Positions 10,698 through 22,392 of a DNA stretch of 64,000 nucleotides are shown here, in pieces. A program made the position numbers and the translations under genes. Under the pieces are notes generated by a model. It saw nothing but the letters and a program-made list of their open reading frames with translations. It did not search any database and had not been told where the DNA came from. Where the stretch lies: the NCBI GenBank assembly GCA_000697355.1, contig JNEN01001272.1, forward strand, positions 62,001-126,000. The letters run 5' to 3'. This DNA comes from Syncephalastrum monosporum B8922 (Eukaryota > Mucoromycota > Mucoromycetes > Mucorales > Syncephalastraceae). Each line of letters opens with the position of its first letter. The stretch's first letter is position 1.

Positions 10698-13600
10698 TTA
10701 TGCATGTGATGTGGATTGGGTATGTGGATGCGGATATGGGTGTGGGGCGGGGTAAAGTGAAGTACCTCTCCAAAGGCCGAAGCAACGCTGCCATTGATCG
10801 GCGGGCACCAATGCACCGTAGAGGCCTTTCATGTGTTCCCCGAGCTACATGGGACCCTGTCAGCATGGCAGCTTCTGGTTTTCCTTTTTTTTTTTTTTAA
10901 TCCGAATCTTACCTCGTTCAGTTCCCTGATAATACTCTCCATCATGACGACGTAGGCATAGTAGACCATGTAGCCATCGCCTTCGTCGTCATGGTGTTCG
11001 TGCGGCTGCTGAAGGACGTGCTCGAGCTTGGCGATGAGAAGTTCGCGGGCCTTTTCCGCCGGGGGTAAGAAGGGCGGCAGCGGTGTCTTGAGCTGCAGTG
11101 CGGACGCGAGCAAGTAGAAATACAGCAAGATATTGCCGGCCATCTCCATCCACTCCTGGCTCGCCGGTCGCATCAACGACCGACGCACGTGCAGGGCCCA
11201 CACGTCCTTGAGGATCACGATCCGCATCGATAAAAACTTGTCGAGGATGCTTTGGCAGCAGCGCAGCATGGCCGCATACGTCTTGACGGGGAAGGGACCC
11301 TTGAGACGCGGCTCGTTGGGCGCGTGCTTGAGCAGCTCTCGGAGCTCGACTAAGCTGACCTGGAGGGCGAGCTCGGCCTTTTGGAATTGCCGGGCGCGGA
11401 CCGCATTGTGATGGGCGAGCGCTTCGCGTTCCTGGGTGGACAGGGCAGCAGGCTCTCGCTCGCCGAAGAACTGGTCAATCAGTATCGCATAGTCGTCCTT
11501 GTGTGTGTCTTCGGTGTAGACCGACACGAGCTGCTTGTACAGCCACGAGAGCTGGAGTAAAAAATCGGACAGGCCTTTGCGCAGTTCCTTGCGTGCCTCG
11601 TACGGCCAGATGTAGGCCGTGACAAAGAGTCCTGTCGCGCAGTGAATAAGCTGTGTGTTGCATGTCTTTGGACAGAAGCCACGTACCAATGATCACACCG
11701 AGCGAGACGGCGACGCAGCGTTTCCAGGCCAGTTCAAATACGTCGCCGATGACGACCGTCTCGCGGTGATTGTAGTTGTACAGTACGACGAGATTGTAGG
11801 CGAGAAGCGCAAACTGACCGAACCGCCCGTGCTTGTGGTTGAGGATCATCCAGAAGCACGGCACGGAAAACATCCAGGTCACCAAGGTGAGCAGCACCGG
11901 ACTCCCGGAAAACAAAATGTAGGCGAGCGCACCGACAAGACAGCCCAGGATAGTGGCCAGCACACGGAGCACGGCCACCTGGTTCGTTGCGCCGATCGTC
12001 GGTGACATGACAGCCATTACCTTTCGAGATAGAGATAGAGACATAAGCCATGCGAGCGAGAATAGACCCACGTGTGCCCTACCGTGATAATACACCATTC
12101 CATGCGAAACTCTTTGAAATAGACTTGCGTGGCGGGGATAAACGCAAGGGAGGCGATCGCGACGGAGGCCAACGTCGCCTTGATCGCGTACCGAACATTG
12201 TGCTGACGAAACAAAGAGAAGAAGCCCCAGAGCTGCAAAAAGAACTTGCGCACGCGCGTTGTCGGCGACGGCGTTTGCAGTGTGTTGGATGTGTTGTGAT
12301 TGTTGGGAACAAAGGTATCGTCCTTGGGTGGGAGATCATCCTGTGCTGTGTGTCCTTTTCCTGCGCACATCCTTGTCAGCCAATCTCACGTTGTCTCTCC
12401 CCTTTTCCTCCCTCGTTTTACCTAACCAGGACCGGACACACTCGCGCAAGCCAAAGCAGCGCCTGCCTTCTTCATCAAAGATAGCCTGGACGTGCTCGAC
12501 AAGACAGACAAGCTCCTTGGTAAACTCGACCATGGAGAACACGAAAAAGTAGACAAGGAACACATCCTCGGCCGGAAACTGCTTCATCAGCTGCGAGTGG
12601 AGCTGGTTCGCATCCATGTTCCACGACGGCTGTCGCGAGCGGCCCTTTTGGCGTGAGCGACGATACATGTGGATCAAGGCGTGGTGCTGCGACGTCTCAA
12701 AGAGCGTCAAGGCCTCCGTCAGGTTCTGCTTGAGCAAGGCGAGCGACGGCGTGCAGGGCGTGGCCTGCCCCGTAAAGCGGGTCTGGAGATGCACGATGGT
12801 CTGCTTGCAGGTATACGCCAAGGATTTGAGCGGCGGCCGGATCGTCCGGATAAACTGCACCAGCGCGCCCTCATGCTCTTCCTGCTCCTCCAGGCCTTCG
12901 AGGGGCGACTCCGGGACGGGGCCGAGATCGTGCGGGTGTCGCCCGCTCGTGGACGATACCTCGCGCTGCATGGGGACAGGCGTCATGACTTGCTCGAGGG
13001 TGTGTTCCCGCCTGAGCTCGTACTCCATCTTGCGCCGCTGTGCGTCTGCCCGGACATGGATCGGCTGCTCGTCTTGCTTCATCGCTTCAAACTGCAGACC
13101 GCAGCTCGAGCGCAGACCGCCAATGTGCTGCGAAAGCCGCTGGAGGCTCTCCACGGCATGGTCGTAGTCCTGCGCGTGCCGTTGCATGTCCCAGTCAAAG
13201 AACTCAAGCTTGGCGTCCTTCAGCGAGGCCTGGAGCGCGGTAAAACTCGTTTGGTGCGCGGTGATGGCGGCCTCGAGCTGCTTGTTGGTGGTGAACTCGG
13301 GCAGGTCCGCGTCGAGGAGAAAAGTCTTGGTCAGGAGCTTCAGCAGGACGCGTACCGACATGAGAGTCGCATCAATGTCATGCCTATTTTGGGGAGAGTG
13401 AGTGGGCATGGCTCTCTATCCCATTGTTTTTCTGAGCACTTGCTTGAGCTTTCGGGTGGCCAAGCGCGGCCAGGCAAACAGGCAGACCGCAATGGAGAGG
13501 GCGGTGCCGATCAGAACAATCGCAAAGGTCTGCTCGATTTTGGTCGTATCAAACTCGGCCATGTTGGTCGACGCCTCGCGGACCATGACAGGAAACAAAA

Positions 13601-14690
13601 TGATAAACGCCAGCGAGGAAGCTGGTGTGGTAGGGGTGTCAATCCTAGTCCCTATGGCGCTGTACTAATGCATTGGACTGAATTGACTTTACCTGTGCGG
13701 ATACTCGGGGTGTTGATGCGCGACTTGAAGTAATTGATGACAAAGGCGCTGCCGGTGAGCCAAAAGCCCAAGGTGACGATACACGACTGGATGTACATGT
13801 CGCGCTGGATCAACGCGACAGTGGAGGCCATGCTCAGCAAGCAGAGCAGTAGCGCAATGATGCCGTAGAATAAGCCGAACCCGGCGGCCTCGACCATCCC
13901 GCCGATCGTCTTGGCCGGGTTGAAGAAGACAGTGACGGTCGCAACCACGTGGCTCGAGGTGCTGGCGCCGCCAATGAGGCGGTTGAGTGTGGGGTGATAG
14001 GTGAAGAGCGAGCCGAGGAAGTAGGCCAGGCTGCACTTGAGGACCATCTTCTGCTTGTCGGACAAACGCAAGGAGGGGCGCAGGCGGTGCAGCCACCGCG
14101 ATGGGCGGGTATCGACCGACTCGTCGTCGGACGAGTCGTAGGGTAGGGTGAGTGGCGGAGGTTGTGCTTTGCCGAGCAAGGCGGTCGTCTCCGTCCTACG
14201 CAGGTGAGCGGTCGTTTCATGAGGATAGGAAGCATGGCACTTACGGTGCGTGGTGTGGATGGTAGGGCGAGAAGTAGTCGCTGGAGGTACGCAGCCGTGA
14301 GTCGAGCATGGGCAGCGTGGATAACGAGACGGAGCGCTTCTGGCGAGTGCCGTCGTCGAAAACAACCTCATAGTGGTTGCCATAGCAGTCCTCACTCAAG
14401 GTATCGTACGAGGTCGGGCTCTTGGCGAGCTGGGCGTTGCTTCGAGACGACCCGTAATAGGGGTAGTAGCTGCCATAGTGGTAGGGCGTGCCTGCTGCTG
14501 CAGTATGGTATGACTGCACGGACGATCCTTCCAGAAACGAGCGAGGCATGGTGGGAACAGTCGCATTCCGCGGAATGGAGCGAGCCATGGTGGTGGGATT
14601 GTATATGGGAAGGTGCTGCGCACACGGCGCCCGACCGGCCAGGTGACAAGAGCACGATTGGCTCATGCCGTACGCGCCTAGATCGTCCAT
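10698..14690 (-). CDS. FUSC/aromatic acid exporter (ArAE)-like multi-pass membrane protein
   Basis: Eight exons: 14690-14245, 14195-13693, 13621-13444, 13383-12422, 12360-12083, 12020-11687, 11631-10913 and 10844-10698. All phases close to give 1188 residues. The layout is a disordered N-terminus (1-150), a first block of about six membrane segments (exons 2-3), a long soluble helical region (exon 4), a second block of about six segments (exons 5-6, with KATLASVAIASLAF and VMAVMSPTIGA) and a helical C-terminus. This double FUSC-like layout is that of fungal Bre4-like, aromatic-acid-exporter family proteins, which are presumed transporters; the substrate is unknown. Intron 3 (13384-13443) has a GC-AG border with GCAAGT. 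In intron 7 a proximal AG directly after the GCTGAC branch box is skipped for a TGTAG; using it would give a shorter end. Confidence 0.8.
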
Positions 14691-14792
14691 CCAAACGGCG
14701 AAAAGAAAGCGAGAGAAGTACCAAGGAAAGAGGGGTACCGCAAAAAGGGCCTCTACAAGCGTGCACGATTATTACAGCGAAAGGCTCTTGCA

Positions 14793-14800
14793 TTATATAT
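14793..14800 (-). promoter_or_regulatory. TATA box candidate of the FUSC-like gene
   Basis: Minus-strand ATATATAA about 105 nt upstream of the ATG at 14690. Confidence 0.35.
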
Positions 14801-14975
14801 GAGCCGTATCTATTTTTTTTTAATGGGTCCATGGAACCCCTAAGGCACGGGCGATGCATGCTTTGGGGCCAACCGCTGGAAAAGTCAAGAAGAAATTTGC
14901 GCGTTGCACAAAACCGTCGCACAAGGGCACTCCGCGTGCATTGGTTGACAAACCTATCCTTGTGTCTCAGGTACC

Positions 14976-15004
<29 letters not shown>
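14976..15004. repeat. A(29) homopolymer flanked by GTAC
   Basis: Twenty-nine A residues in a row, bordered by GTAC(C) on the left and GTAC on the right. It may be simple slippage or the tail of a short retroposed copy. No body of a retroposon is recognisable upstream. Confidence 0.8.
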
Positions 15005-15007
<3 letters not shown>

Positions 15008-15106
15008 CATGAATGGAAGTATGTATAGCGTCATCACAGTAAACACACATCAACAGTTCATGAAAACAAAACGCTTGTCAAAATGCTGTGTCATATGTAA
15101 TAAAGT

Positions 15107-17837
15107 TTAGGAACGTGTAATTTCAATATACAAGTTGACGGCGGTACAGATCAAGTAGACGCCGATCGATGCAAAGCCGAGCATCCGTGACATTCGAAAG
15201 TGACTCAGTGGCACAATCACCAGCATCGATATCAAAACGACCAAGAGCCCTACCGCTGAAACCAGGATCGTGGATGAAACGTCAATCGCGTAAGGCTCTT
15301 GCCGCTGTGAGGTCACATAGGTCGCACCCATACCGACACCCAGCATGATGTCTACAAGAGAAAGATGAGTCATTTTCGGTTCTTGTTTCGTCGCAGCTGC
15401 ATTCTTACTGAGCATGGGCCCACCAAAGCATGCGCTCATCGCCATCATTGGATAGCCTAAACGGGCCATTGTGACGTTGGCAACCAGGTCACCCAAACTA
15501 TTACCCTAGGACCCTACTATTAGCTTTCCCCAATTCAGATCATCTCCCTCTTCTTTTTTATATATATATCTTTTCTTACCAGAGCAAATACGGTCAATCC
15601 CAGGATGGCGTCGCTAATACCCAGGGCCATGCCGATCGCCTGCAGGACGCTCACCACCTCGTTGGCAATAACGTAGATCCACAGGATTGCCACGCCAAAG
15701 CCGACAAAGCACATCATCCAGTACAACGGCGGCTGCCGGTGCGGCAGTGTCGTCGCCCAAAAAGCGCCGCTCACCATGAGCCCCACTCCGCTCGCCACAG
15801 GCAGCAGGATCGCAGCCGGCAAGCCACTCATCACCAGCACCGTCGCGGCAAATAACGGTGCGCAGACCAGCTGGACAGCGGTCAGCCAGCGGCTCCACAC
15901 CGATGTGCTCTCACCGAGCTCCGTCACCGCCGCATCGTCCCGGAGCATCGCCATCGCGTCCTCATCCAGGCGGATGCCCTGGCGCTGAACGTCTTCCTTG
16001 ACGACCGGCAGGGTAATGGCAAGCACAAAGATGACAGGTGCAGACAGGAGCGAGCTCACCTTGCCCGCCAAGGACTTTTGGCCAAGGCCGTCGAGGGAAG
16101 GAAAAAGATGAAAAATCGTGTCCTGGACATCAATGTTCCACCGTGCAAGTGTCTCGACGGGGAGGCGGATCCGGCCAAGTCGTAGATCGCGCGGCTCGTC
16201 TGCCAGTTCGAGCGATGCTTGTTGCCGCTGGTCATGGTCTTGTTGACCGCGCGGGCTCATCGGAACACTATCCATGTCATGCTCGGGGAGTGGCCGAGTG
16301 TACGTACGCGTGCTCGACTGCTGTAACGAGTGGACCACGTCCTTGAACTAAACACAGCGTAGCGAGGTCAGTAACCCGCGAATCTTATTCCCCCTTTCTC
16401 TCTCTCTCTCTGTTTGTGAGAGTGTGATATCTCTTCTTACCTCGATGGCGGAAAAAAGTGATGTGCGGATACGCAGCTTGGGATGCGCGGGCCGCCTTCG
16501 GTCCTGATATTCGCCCTGGTAGCCCTCGGTCTCGAACCCTTCGTCGTACAACTCCATCTCATCGCCCTCGGTTTCTTGATCTATAGCTTGTTTCAATTTT
16601 CTCTCTGGCATGCCAAGAATATAGATTTTCCTAGGTTACCTTCCCAGGCGTTTTCGCGCAGTAGTGTATCCATTTCGCCCTCGTTTTCTTCATACTCGAG
16701 CCGTGCGCGCTCGACCAGATTGCGGTAATTGGACCTCCGTTTCATGTAATAGTTGCCACCCACGACGACGGCGACATACAGCGCGTAGAACAGGATCAGA
16801 AGGATGCCTTCGTAGAGGTGGATCAGGCCATCGCCGACAATGATCAGCACAAGGAAAATGGAGAGCATGAAAAACGACACGTCCCGAAAGAAACTAAACT
16901 TCTTGGTGCGAAACGGCTTGATGGCGCACATAGATCTAAAAAGAAGCACTCAGCGTGGATGCTCCTCACTCAATGTAGGCTTTCATTTTCGTTTGGTCCT
17001 ACCCCGCTATGACGCTCACAATAAAGGAAGCTGCACCAATCAGTTCGCCCAGCGCCAGCGAGCCCATGTTGGCGTTCATCGCACTGTCGAGATGGATGAG
17101 TCCCTTTACTTTTGGCGATATGCATTCAGTCTGTTTACCTAAAGGTAGAGAATAGGTCGGGGCTTCCATTGCCGAATGCCAGAAACGTGACGCCTGTCTA
17201 AATTGCCGCCGCAAGAATGAATACACAAGCACATGTCATTTTGGCTTGAAGGCTTACAAGACTTTCGGAAAGATGAAGAGCGGATGCGATGGTTTGGAGG
17301 TTGGGGCCTACAACAGGACTTAGTAAAAGGCGGAAAAAATCATGCAACAGGCAACCACTTGCAGAAAAAGTCAGACGCTGCGATGCCCACGAAGCCAAAG
17401 AGAAACAGCAGCCAAGCACACTAGTGGACATGACGCAAAAACAGACGCGAATGAGAGCAGAGAAGAAAGACAGGCGCGGATGGGTTACCAGGACGAGGAC
17501 AACGACCGGCCGTACGCTGGACGCGGCACAGTAATAGAATTGTATGTAGTTGACCACGCCGGGGGTCACGCCGGAGCAGTATTCCAGGGCATACGCACAC
17601 TGGTCCGCTTGGTCCGCTATCGCCTCGCACTGGAGCATAGTGAGTTGACAGTATACAGAAATGTACGACTCGAATCAGATTCATTGGGGGGAACAGGATT
17701 ACCTGTTGGGCGGAAGGATCCTGTTCAGACCGTTTGGTAAGGCGAGCCGAAGAAGAGGTGGAATGCCAGACATGGGTGATGGTATGCGAGACAACAAGGA
17801 GCGCAAGGAGAATGGCTGTCGTACGGCCAACAGACAT
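15107..17837 (-). CDS. Sodium/calcium exchanger family protein, NCLX-like
   Basis: Eleven exons: 17837-17703, 17629-17489, 17420-17363, 17307-17258, 17197-17139, 17083-17003, 16935-16640, 16580-16441, 16347-15580, 15505-15409 and 15351-15107. The phases close to give 689 residues. The N-terminus has a hydrophobic signal-like segment, then a Cys-rich luminal loop. The two alpha repeats of the cation/Ca2+ exchanger superfamily are clear: FLAFGNGSPDLFSTF, split over exons 5 and 6, and GNSLGDLVANVTMARLGYP followed by ACFGGPMLN. Between them sits a long acidic, Gln-rich cytosolic loop. These motifs match the NCLX/SLC8B1 and fungal YDL206W group, which swaps Na+ or H+ for Ca2+ across an internal or plasma membrane. 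Intron 3 (17308-17362) is GC-AG with a GCAAGT donor. The start is divergent from ARP5, sharing a 234-bp promoter. Confidence 0.88.
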
Positions 17838-18071
17838 AAGCGCCAATAGTTATATATGTACGAAAGGTTATATATTTATATATATGTACAAGGTATACAC
17901 ACACACACAGAGGGAGAGAGAGAAGGAGGGAGACAGAGAAAGGGAAGAGAAAGCAGGAATAACGACGGGTCTGCGCCCGCTTGAACAACCGCCTCTAAAA
18001 CGAAGCTGGCCAAAAAGAGTAATTCTTCCACTCTTCTCTCTCTCTCTCTTCCACGGCATAGTCTCCGTAAG

Positions 18072-21012
18072 ATGCCTTCCTCGAGCGAGTCGTCCGTCTA
18101 CCGCATCGAAGAACGCGAATACGACGCACCCTTCTACCCCATCAGCAAAGACTATACACGCCACTTCCAGAACGCACACACCCCGATCGTCATTGACAAC
18201 GGTATGAGGTCCCTTTTTGCGTCTGCTGCTCTCTCTGTACTGACGCGCCCCCTGTCTAGGCTCCTACCAATGTCGCGCTGGTTGGGCTACAGAAGACAGC
18301 CCGCGGTGTAAGTTGTCTCTCTCTCCTCTTTCTATTCTACTACCAGGAGTGCTGACATGCGCTAGTGATCTTTGACAATGTCGTGTCGAGGTACAAGGAT
18401 CGCAAGGCCAACGTCAATATCGTCTCCGTTGGCATGGACGTCTATGCCGATCCGGCCGGTCGATCGAACGCACGCTCGCCATTTGACCAAAACGTCGTGT
18501 GCGACTTTGATCGCATGGAGACCGTGCTCGACTACATATTCACCACCCTCGGCATCACCACCTCGTCCATCGATCACCCCATTGTCATGACCGAGGCGGT
18601 GTGCACCCCTCAAAACAGCCGCCGACGTATGTATATGTCTGTATGCAAAGATCATGCCTGCTCATATTGGATGGGTATTGGATGGGTATAATACAGAAAT
18701 GAGCGAACTCCTTTTCGAGTGCTACGACGTGCCCTCGGTGCTGTACGGCATCGACGCCTTGTTCAGCTTCTATGCCAACGGCGGGCAGGATGACAGCGGC
18801 GTCGTCCTCTCGGCCGGTCACAACGCAACCCACATCATCCCCACCCTCAAGGGCAAAGGCCTCCTCGAGCGGACCAAGCGCATCTCGTTTGGTGGCACGC
18901 AGTCCACAGACTACATGCTCAAGCTGATGCAGCTTAAATATCCTACCTTCCCGACCAAGATGACCACCACCCAGGCCCAGGTAAGACCCCATACGGAGGG
19001 CCTGTTTCTACATGGAAAGGCTGACACACCATGGGCAGGAACTTGTGCACAACCATGTCGAGGTGGCTGCCGATTACCAAGAAGCGCTCCGCCAGATCGA
19101 GAATAAGTCGACCTTTGACAAGATGGACCGTATCATCCAGTTCCCATTCACTGCTCCCGTACGTCTCTAGTAGAAGATACATGCTCTGATGGATACACAC
19201 ACACACACACACACACAAACCGTGAATGCTAAACACAACGCGTCTTTAGGTCATTGAAGAGAAAACAGAAGAAGAGCTTGCGCGGCAGGCCGCTAAAAAG
19301 GAAGAAAACGCTCGCCGACTGCGCGAAGCAGCTGCCAAATCGCGTCTAGAAAAGGTAGGATCCTATTAACACAGAATGCTGCAGACAACTGAACGACATG
19401 TACCACCATGACACACACAGCTTGTCCAACGCGAGCAGGAATTTGAGGCTTTTACAGAGCTCAAGAATGCCAAGGCAACATCCACAAAAAAGGACTGGCT
19501 GGTAAGAAGGAAAAACCTGCAACAAGGTCATACCGAGTTTTTGGATACTCATCCTTTATGTTAGGCACGGCTCAAGGAGACAGGCTTCAAAGATGAGGCA
19601 GATCTGGATGATACACTAAAGCAGCTAGATGGCGCCATCCAGCGAGCACGAAACAAGGAGCTGGGCATCGATGAGTCAGAAGAGAAGGTAAGAACGAGAA
19701 GAGGAAAAAAAAAAGAATGTGCTAGGATATTAAACAACGTGCTCTAGGAACCCCCGGCGACCTATCTGATTGATATTCCCGACGAAGAGTTAGGAGAAGC
19801 GGAACGCAAAGAGAAGCGGAAACAGAAACTCATGAAGGCAAACTATGATGCGCGGTTACGTGCAAAGAAAGCCAAAGAGGAAGCCAAAGAACGAGAGGTA
19901 AATTGAAAAGGAAAAAGACAAAAAAAAAAAAAAAAAACAAGAAAGATGGGGCTCACTCGTTGTAAATAGGCAGAGGAGGCTCGCTTGGAAGAAGAAAAAC
20001 GCTTGCGCGATCCGGAGAAATGGGTCGCGGAAATCCAGCAAAAGCGACAAGAGGTCGTGGATCGCATCAAGCAACGCAAACGGCTCGCAGCCGAACTGGC
20101 CGACCGGCGGAGTCGTGCGTCTCAGATGCGCATGCGCTCGATCGCTAATCTGGCGAGTGACAGCCCTACCCCGAAACGACGAAGGAAGGGACAGGAGGAA
20201 GATACCTTTGGTGCAGACGATGAGGACTGGATGATCTATCGGGAGATTGTAAGTCCCAAGACATACGCAAAAAGAACACGGTTTACTAAGTAGACTTTTC
20301 CTATAGAGCCGTGATGACGAATCCGACGAAGAAGAGGAGGACCTTTCGGTCCTGAACCACTATGAATCACTGCTCCTCCAATTTGACCCCGGCTTTCTGC
20401 CCGAGCATGCCTACGAGGCGAGCTCATCCCCGACCAACACCTTGATGCACATGCTCGCGCGCGGCAACCAACCCTACGACCCGGCTGACATTGAGCAGAA
20501 CCACCAGCTGCACGTCAACGTCGAACGGGTCCGTGTCGGCGAAGTGCTTTTCGAGCCGAGCATCGTCGGCCTGGACCAGGCCGGCGTAGTGGAGACCATG
20601 CACGATATCGTCCGCTCGTTTGACGCCGAGCAGCGTCAGCAGGTAGCCAAGGTAAAAAGAGATAGACCGGAATCGAAGTGACCTTCTGGGAACCTTTTTT
20701 GAGACTCACCCCTCTCCGTTTCTTTTTTCTTTTTTTTTTTTTTAACTTTAGACCGTGTTTGTGACGGGCGGCCTGACCAGCTTACCCGGGTTCGCCGAGC
20801 GCGTCGGTGCAGCGCTTCGCAGCATCCTGCCTGTTGGCACGCCGCTGCAAATCAAACGCGCCAAAGACCCACTGCTGGACGCATGGCGTGGCGCGGCCAT
20901 GATAGCACAAGATAGAAACTACACTGGCCTGACTGTGACCCGGAAAGAATACGAGGAATACGGAGGCGACTATATCAAGGAACACGGGCTGGGGAACTTG
21001 TTTCTGAAGTAA
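18072..21012 (+). CDS. ARP5: Actin-related protein 5, INO80 complex subunit
   Basis: Twelve exons: 18072-18201, 18260-18307, 18366-18626, 18697-18980, 19039-19158, 19250-19354, 19421-19501, 19565-19687, 19748-19897, 19970-20248, 20307-20651 and 20752-21012, giving 728 residues with all phases closing. The actin fold is visible at the start (PIVIDNGSYQCRAGWA), in the middle (SAGHNATHIIPTLKG, SFGGTQSTDYMLKLM) and at the end (FVTGGLTSLPGFAERV). The long Lys/Glu-rich coiled-coil insertion (about 300-520) and the YEEYGGDYIKEHGLGNLF tail are typical of Arp5. Arp5 acts in the nucleus in the Arp5-Ies6 module of INO80, which couples ATP hydrolysis to nucleosome sliding. The stop is 53 nt from the stop of the next gene on the other strand. 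Confidence 0.95.
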
Positions 21013-21065
21013 TAACTACACATTTACATATATTTTAGGAGAAGAGGGGGGGGGTATTCTTTTAT

Positions 21066-21895
21066 TCATTGCTCGCGACCTGTCGACGCCTCTTCCGAAA
21101 CTTGCTCTTGCCCGTCGATGGTACCTAAAAATAAATATCCATGTAAAGACAGAAAAAGATAGAGGGAAAAAAAAAAGAAAGAGCCAAGCACGCACCTTGG
21201 TGAACAAACTCGAGTGTTGCCATGACAGTCCGCATGTCGTGCTCCATAATTTCGGCCCAATTCCTAACGTCACCAAGCTCCTATAGAACAAAGAAGAGTT
21301 TTGAGTCATAAGGAGACTTGCTCTACTCCAGAAGCAGATAGAAAGAGAAGAGAGGATAATGGAAAGGAGGAGGCGAGGAGTCCAGGAAAAAAGATATGGG
21401 ATAGCGGATGGGATGAACCATGAAATCCCTCATTCTCTCTCGTTTTCTGCCTTCCAGGTACCTTGAGCGCGGTGTTGAATTCATCCACGAGGGTGAGCCA
21501 CTGCTTGGTCTGCTTGCTGTACTTGCTAGTTTGGTTCGCGAGCTTGCGCGACTGTTGTTCCAGCTCCTTCTGCCGGCCAAAGATCTCGGCCACTCTAGAA
21601 GCAGAAAGCAGAAAACAGAAAAAAGAAGAAGAAAAGGGCTCCACTTGATGAGATAACGTATTATAGCATGAATCCGTACTTCGTATTACCCTTCATTCAA
21701 GTGTTCATTCAGGCAATCGCTTAGGTCGTTGACGGCCGTCAACGCGTCCTTGCGTAGCTGGTCTAGCAGACAAAGTAATAATGTTACAGTTGCTCGATTG
21801 AGAGTCGTGCTCAGTCTGTTACCTGCGTGCCGTTTTCTGTCTGCTTGTTTCTGGTGATGGGCCTTGAGCAGATGCGACAAGGACGAGTCGGACAT
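21066..21895 (-). CDS. BLOC1S1: BLOC-1 complex subunit 1 (GCN5L1 family)
   Basis: Five exons, 21895-21823, 21762-21690, 21594-21462, 21280-21196 and 21124-21066, give 140 residues, close to the usual 125-150. The protein is one long coiled coil. It matches the family along its length: an N-terminal LLKAHHQKQADRK helix, LNEHLNEGVAEIF, QTKQWLTLVDEFNTALKELGD and NWAEIMEHDMRTVMATLEFV. BLOC1S1 is a core subunit of BLOC-1 and BORC-type complexes that act in endosome and lysosome/vacuole transport. Introns are GT-AG; intron 3 is long for this locus (181 nt). The gene is tail-to-tail with ARP5 and head-to-head with the Glu-rich gene. Confidence 0.92.
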
Positions 21896-22392
21896 GGTGA
21901 GCACAGACAACGCGGAGAGGGGCTGTTTGATTTCCCCTCCGTGTGGAACCTATGCCGCGCGCACCTTCCTGGATTGATCATATTGCCTCAAATATAAAAT
22001 CAGGAGCAAAGGCGTGCTATCTCACATTCACAAACAAAATCGCAAAAATTCTGTGCCTGTGGAGAGACGAGCACGTTCGTCTCGTGGAGAGAAAGCCTTT
22101 GAAGGGAAAGTAGGGGAAGCCGAAGCGGGAGCCATAAGAAAAGGGCGGGCAAGTCGGTGTCGTTCTTCTGTTGATTGGTGGTAGCCCTCGTGCTCGCTTT
22201 TTTTTTTTTTCTTTTTCCTACGTAATAATAAGTATCAAAGCGGATCTCTTCGCGCTCTTTGTTGCTGTCCCCTCAAAAAGAGAAGACCTCAAAACTACAG
22301 CCTCCTTGCTTTTTGTCTTCTTTTTTCTCTTTCTCTTCTTGTTCTACTCCACTTTCTGACAACACACGTACACACATACAAACGCCATCACC
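21896..22392. other. divergent promoter region
   Basis: About 500 nt between the starts of the BLOC1S1-like gene and the Glu-rich gene. It has T-rich runs near 22199-22210 and 22318-22350 on the right side, typical of leaders here, and an AT-rich ATATAAAA box near 21991. No gene is visible. Confidence 0.5.

Larger units (their letters stand above)
14691..15106. other. intergenic region with promoter and poly(A) tract
   Basis: Lies between the start of the FUSC-like gene and the stop of the exchanger gene, both on the minus strand. It holds the TATA-like box above and an uninterrupted A tract at 14976-15004. No gene is visible. Confidence 0.5.

Noticed and set aside
12669..13733. Long plus-strand frame of 354 codons
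   Set aside because: It is antisense to exons of the FUSC-like gene and is opened by their GC-rich codons. The sense model explains the conservation.
14162..15028. Plus-strand frame of 288 codons
   Set aside because: It runs antisense through the first exon of the FUSC-like gene and ends in the A(29) tract read as poly-Lys.
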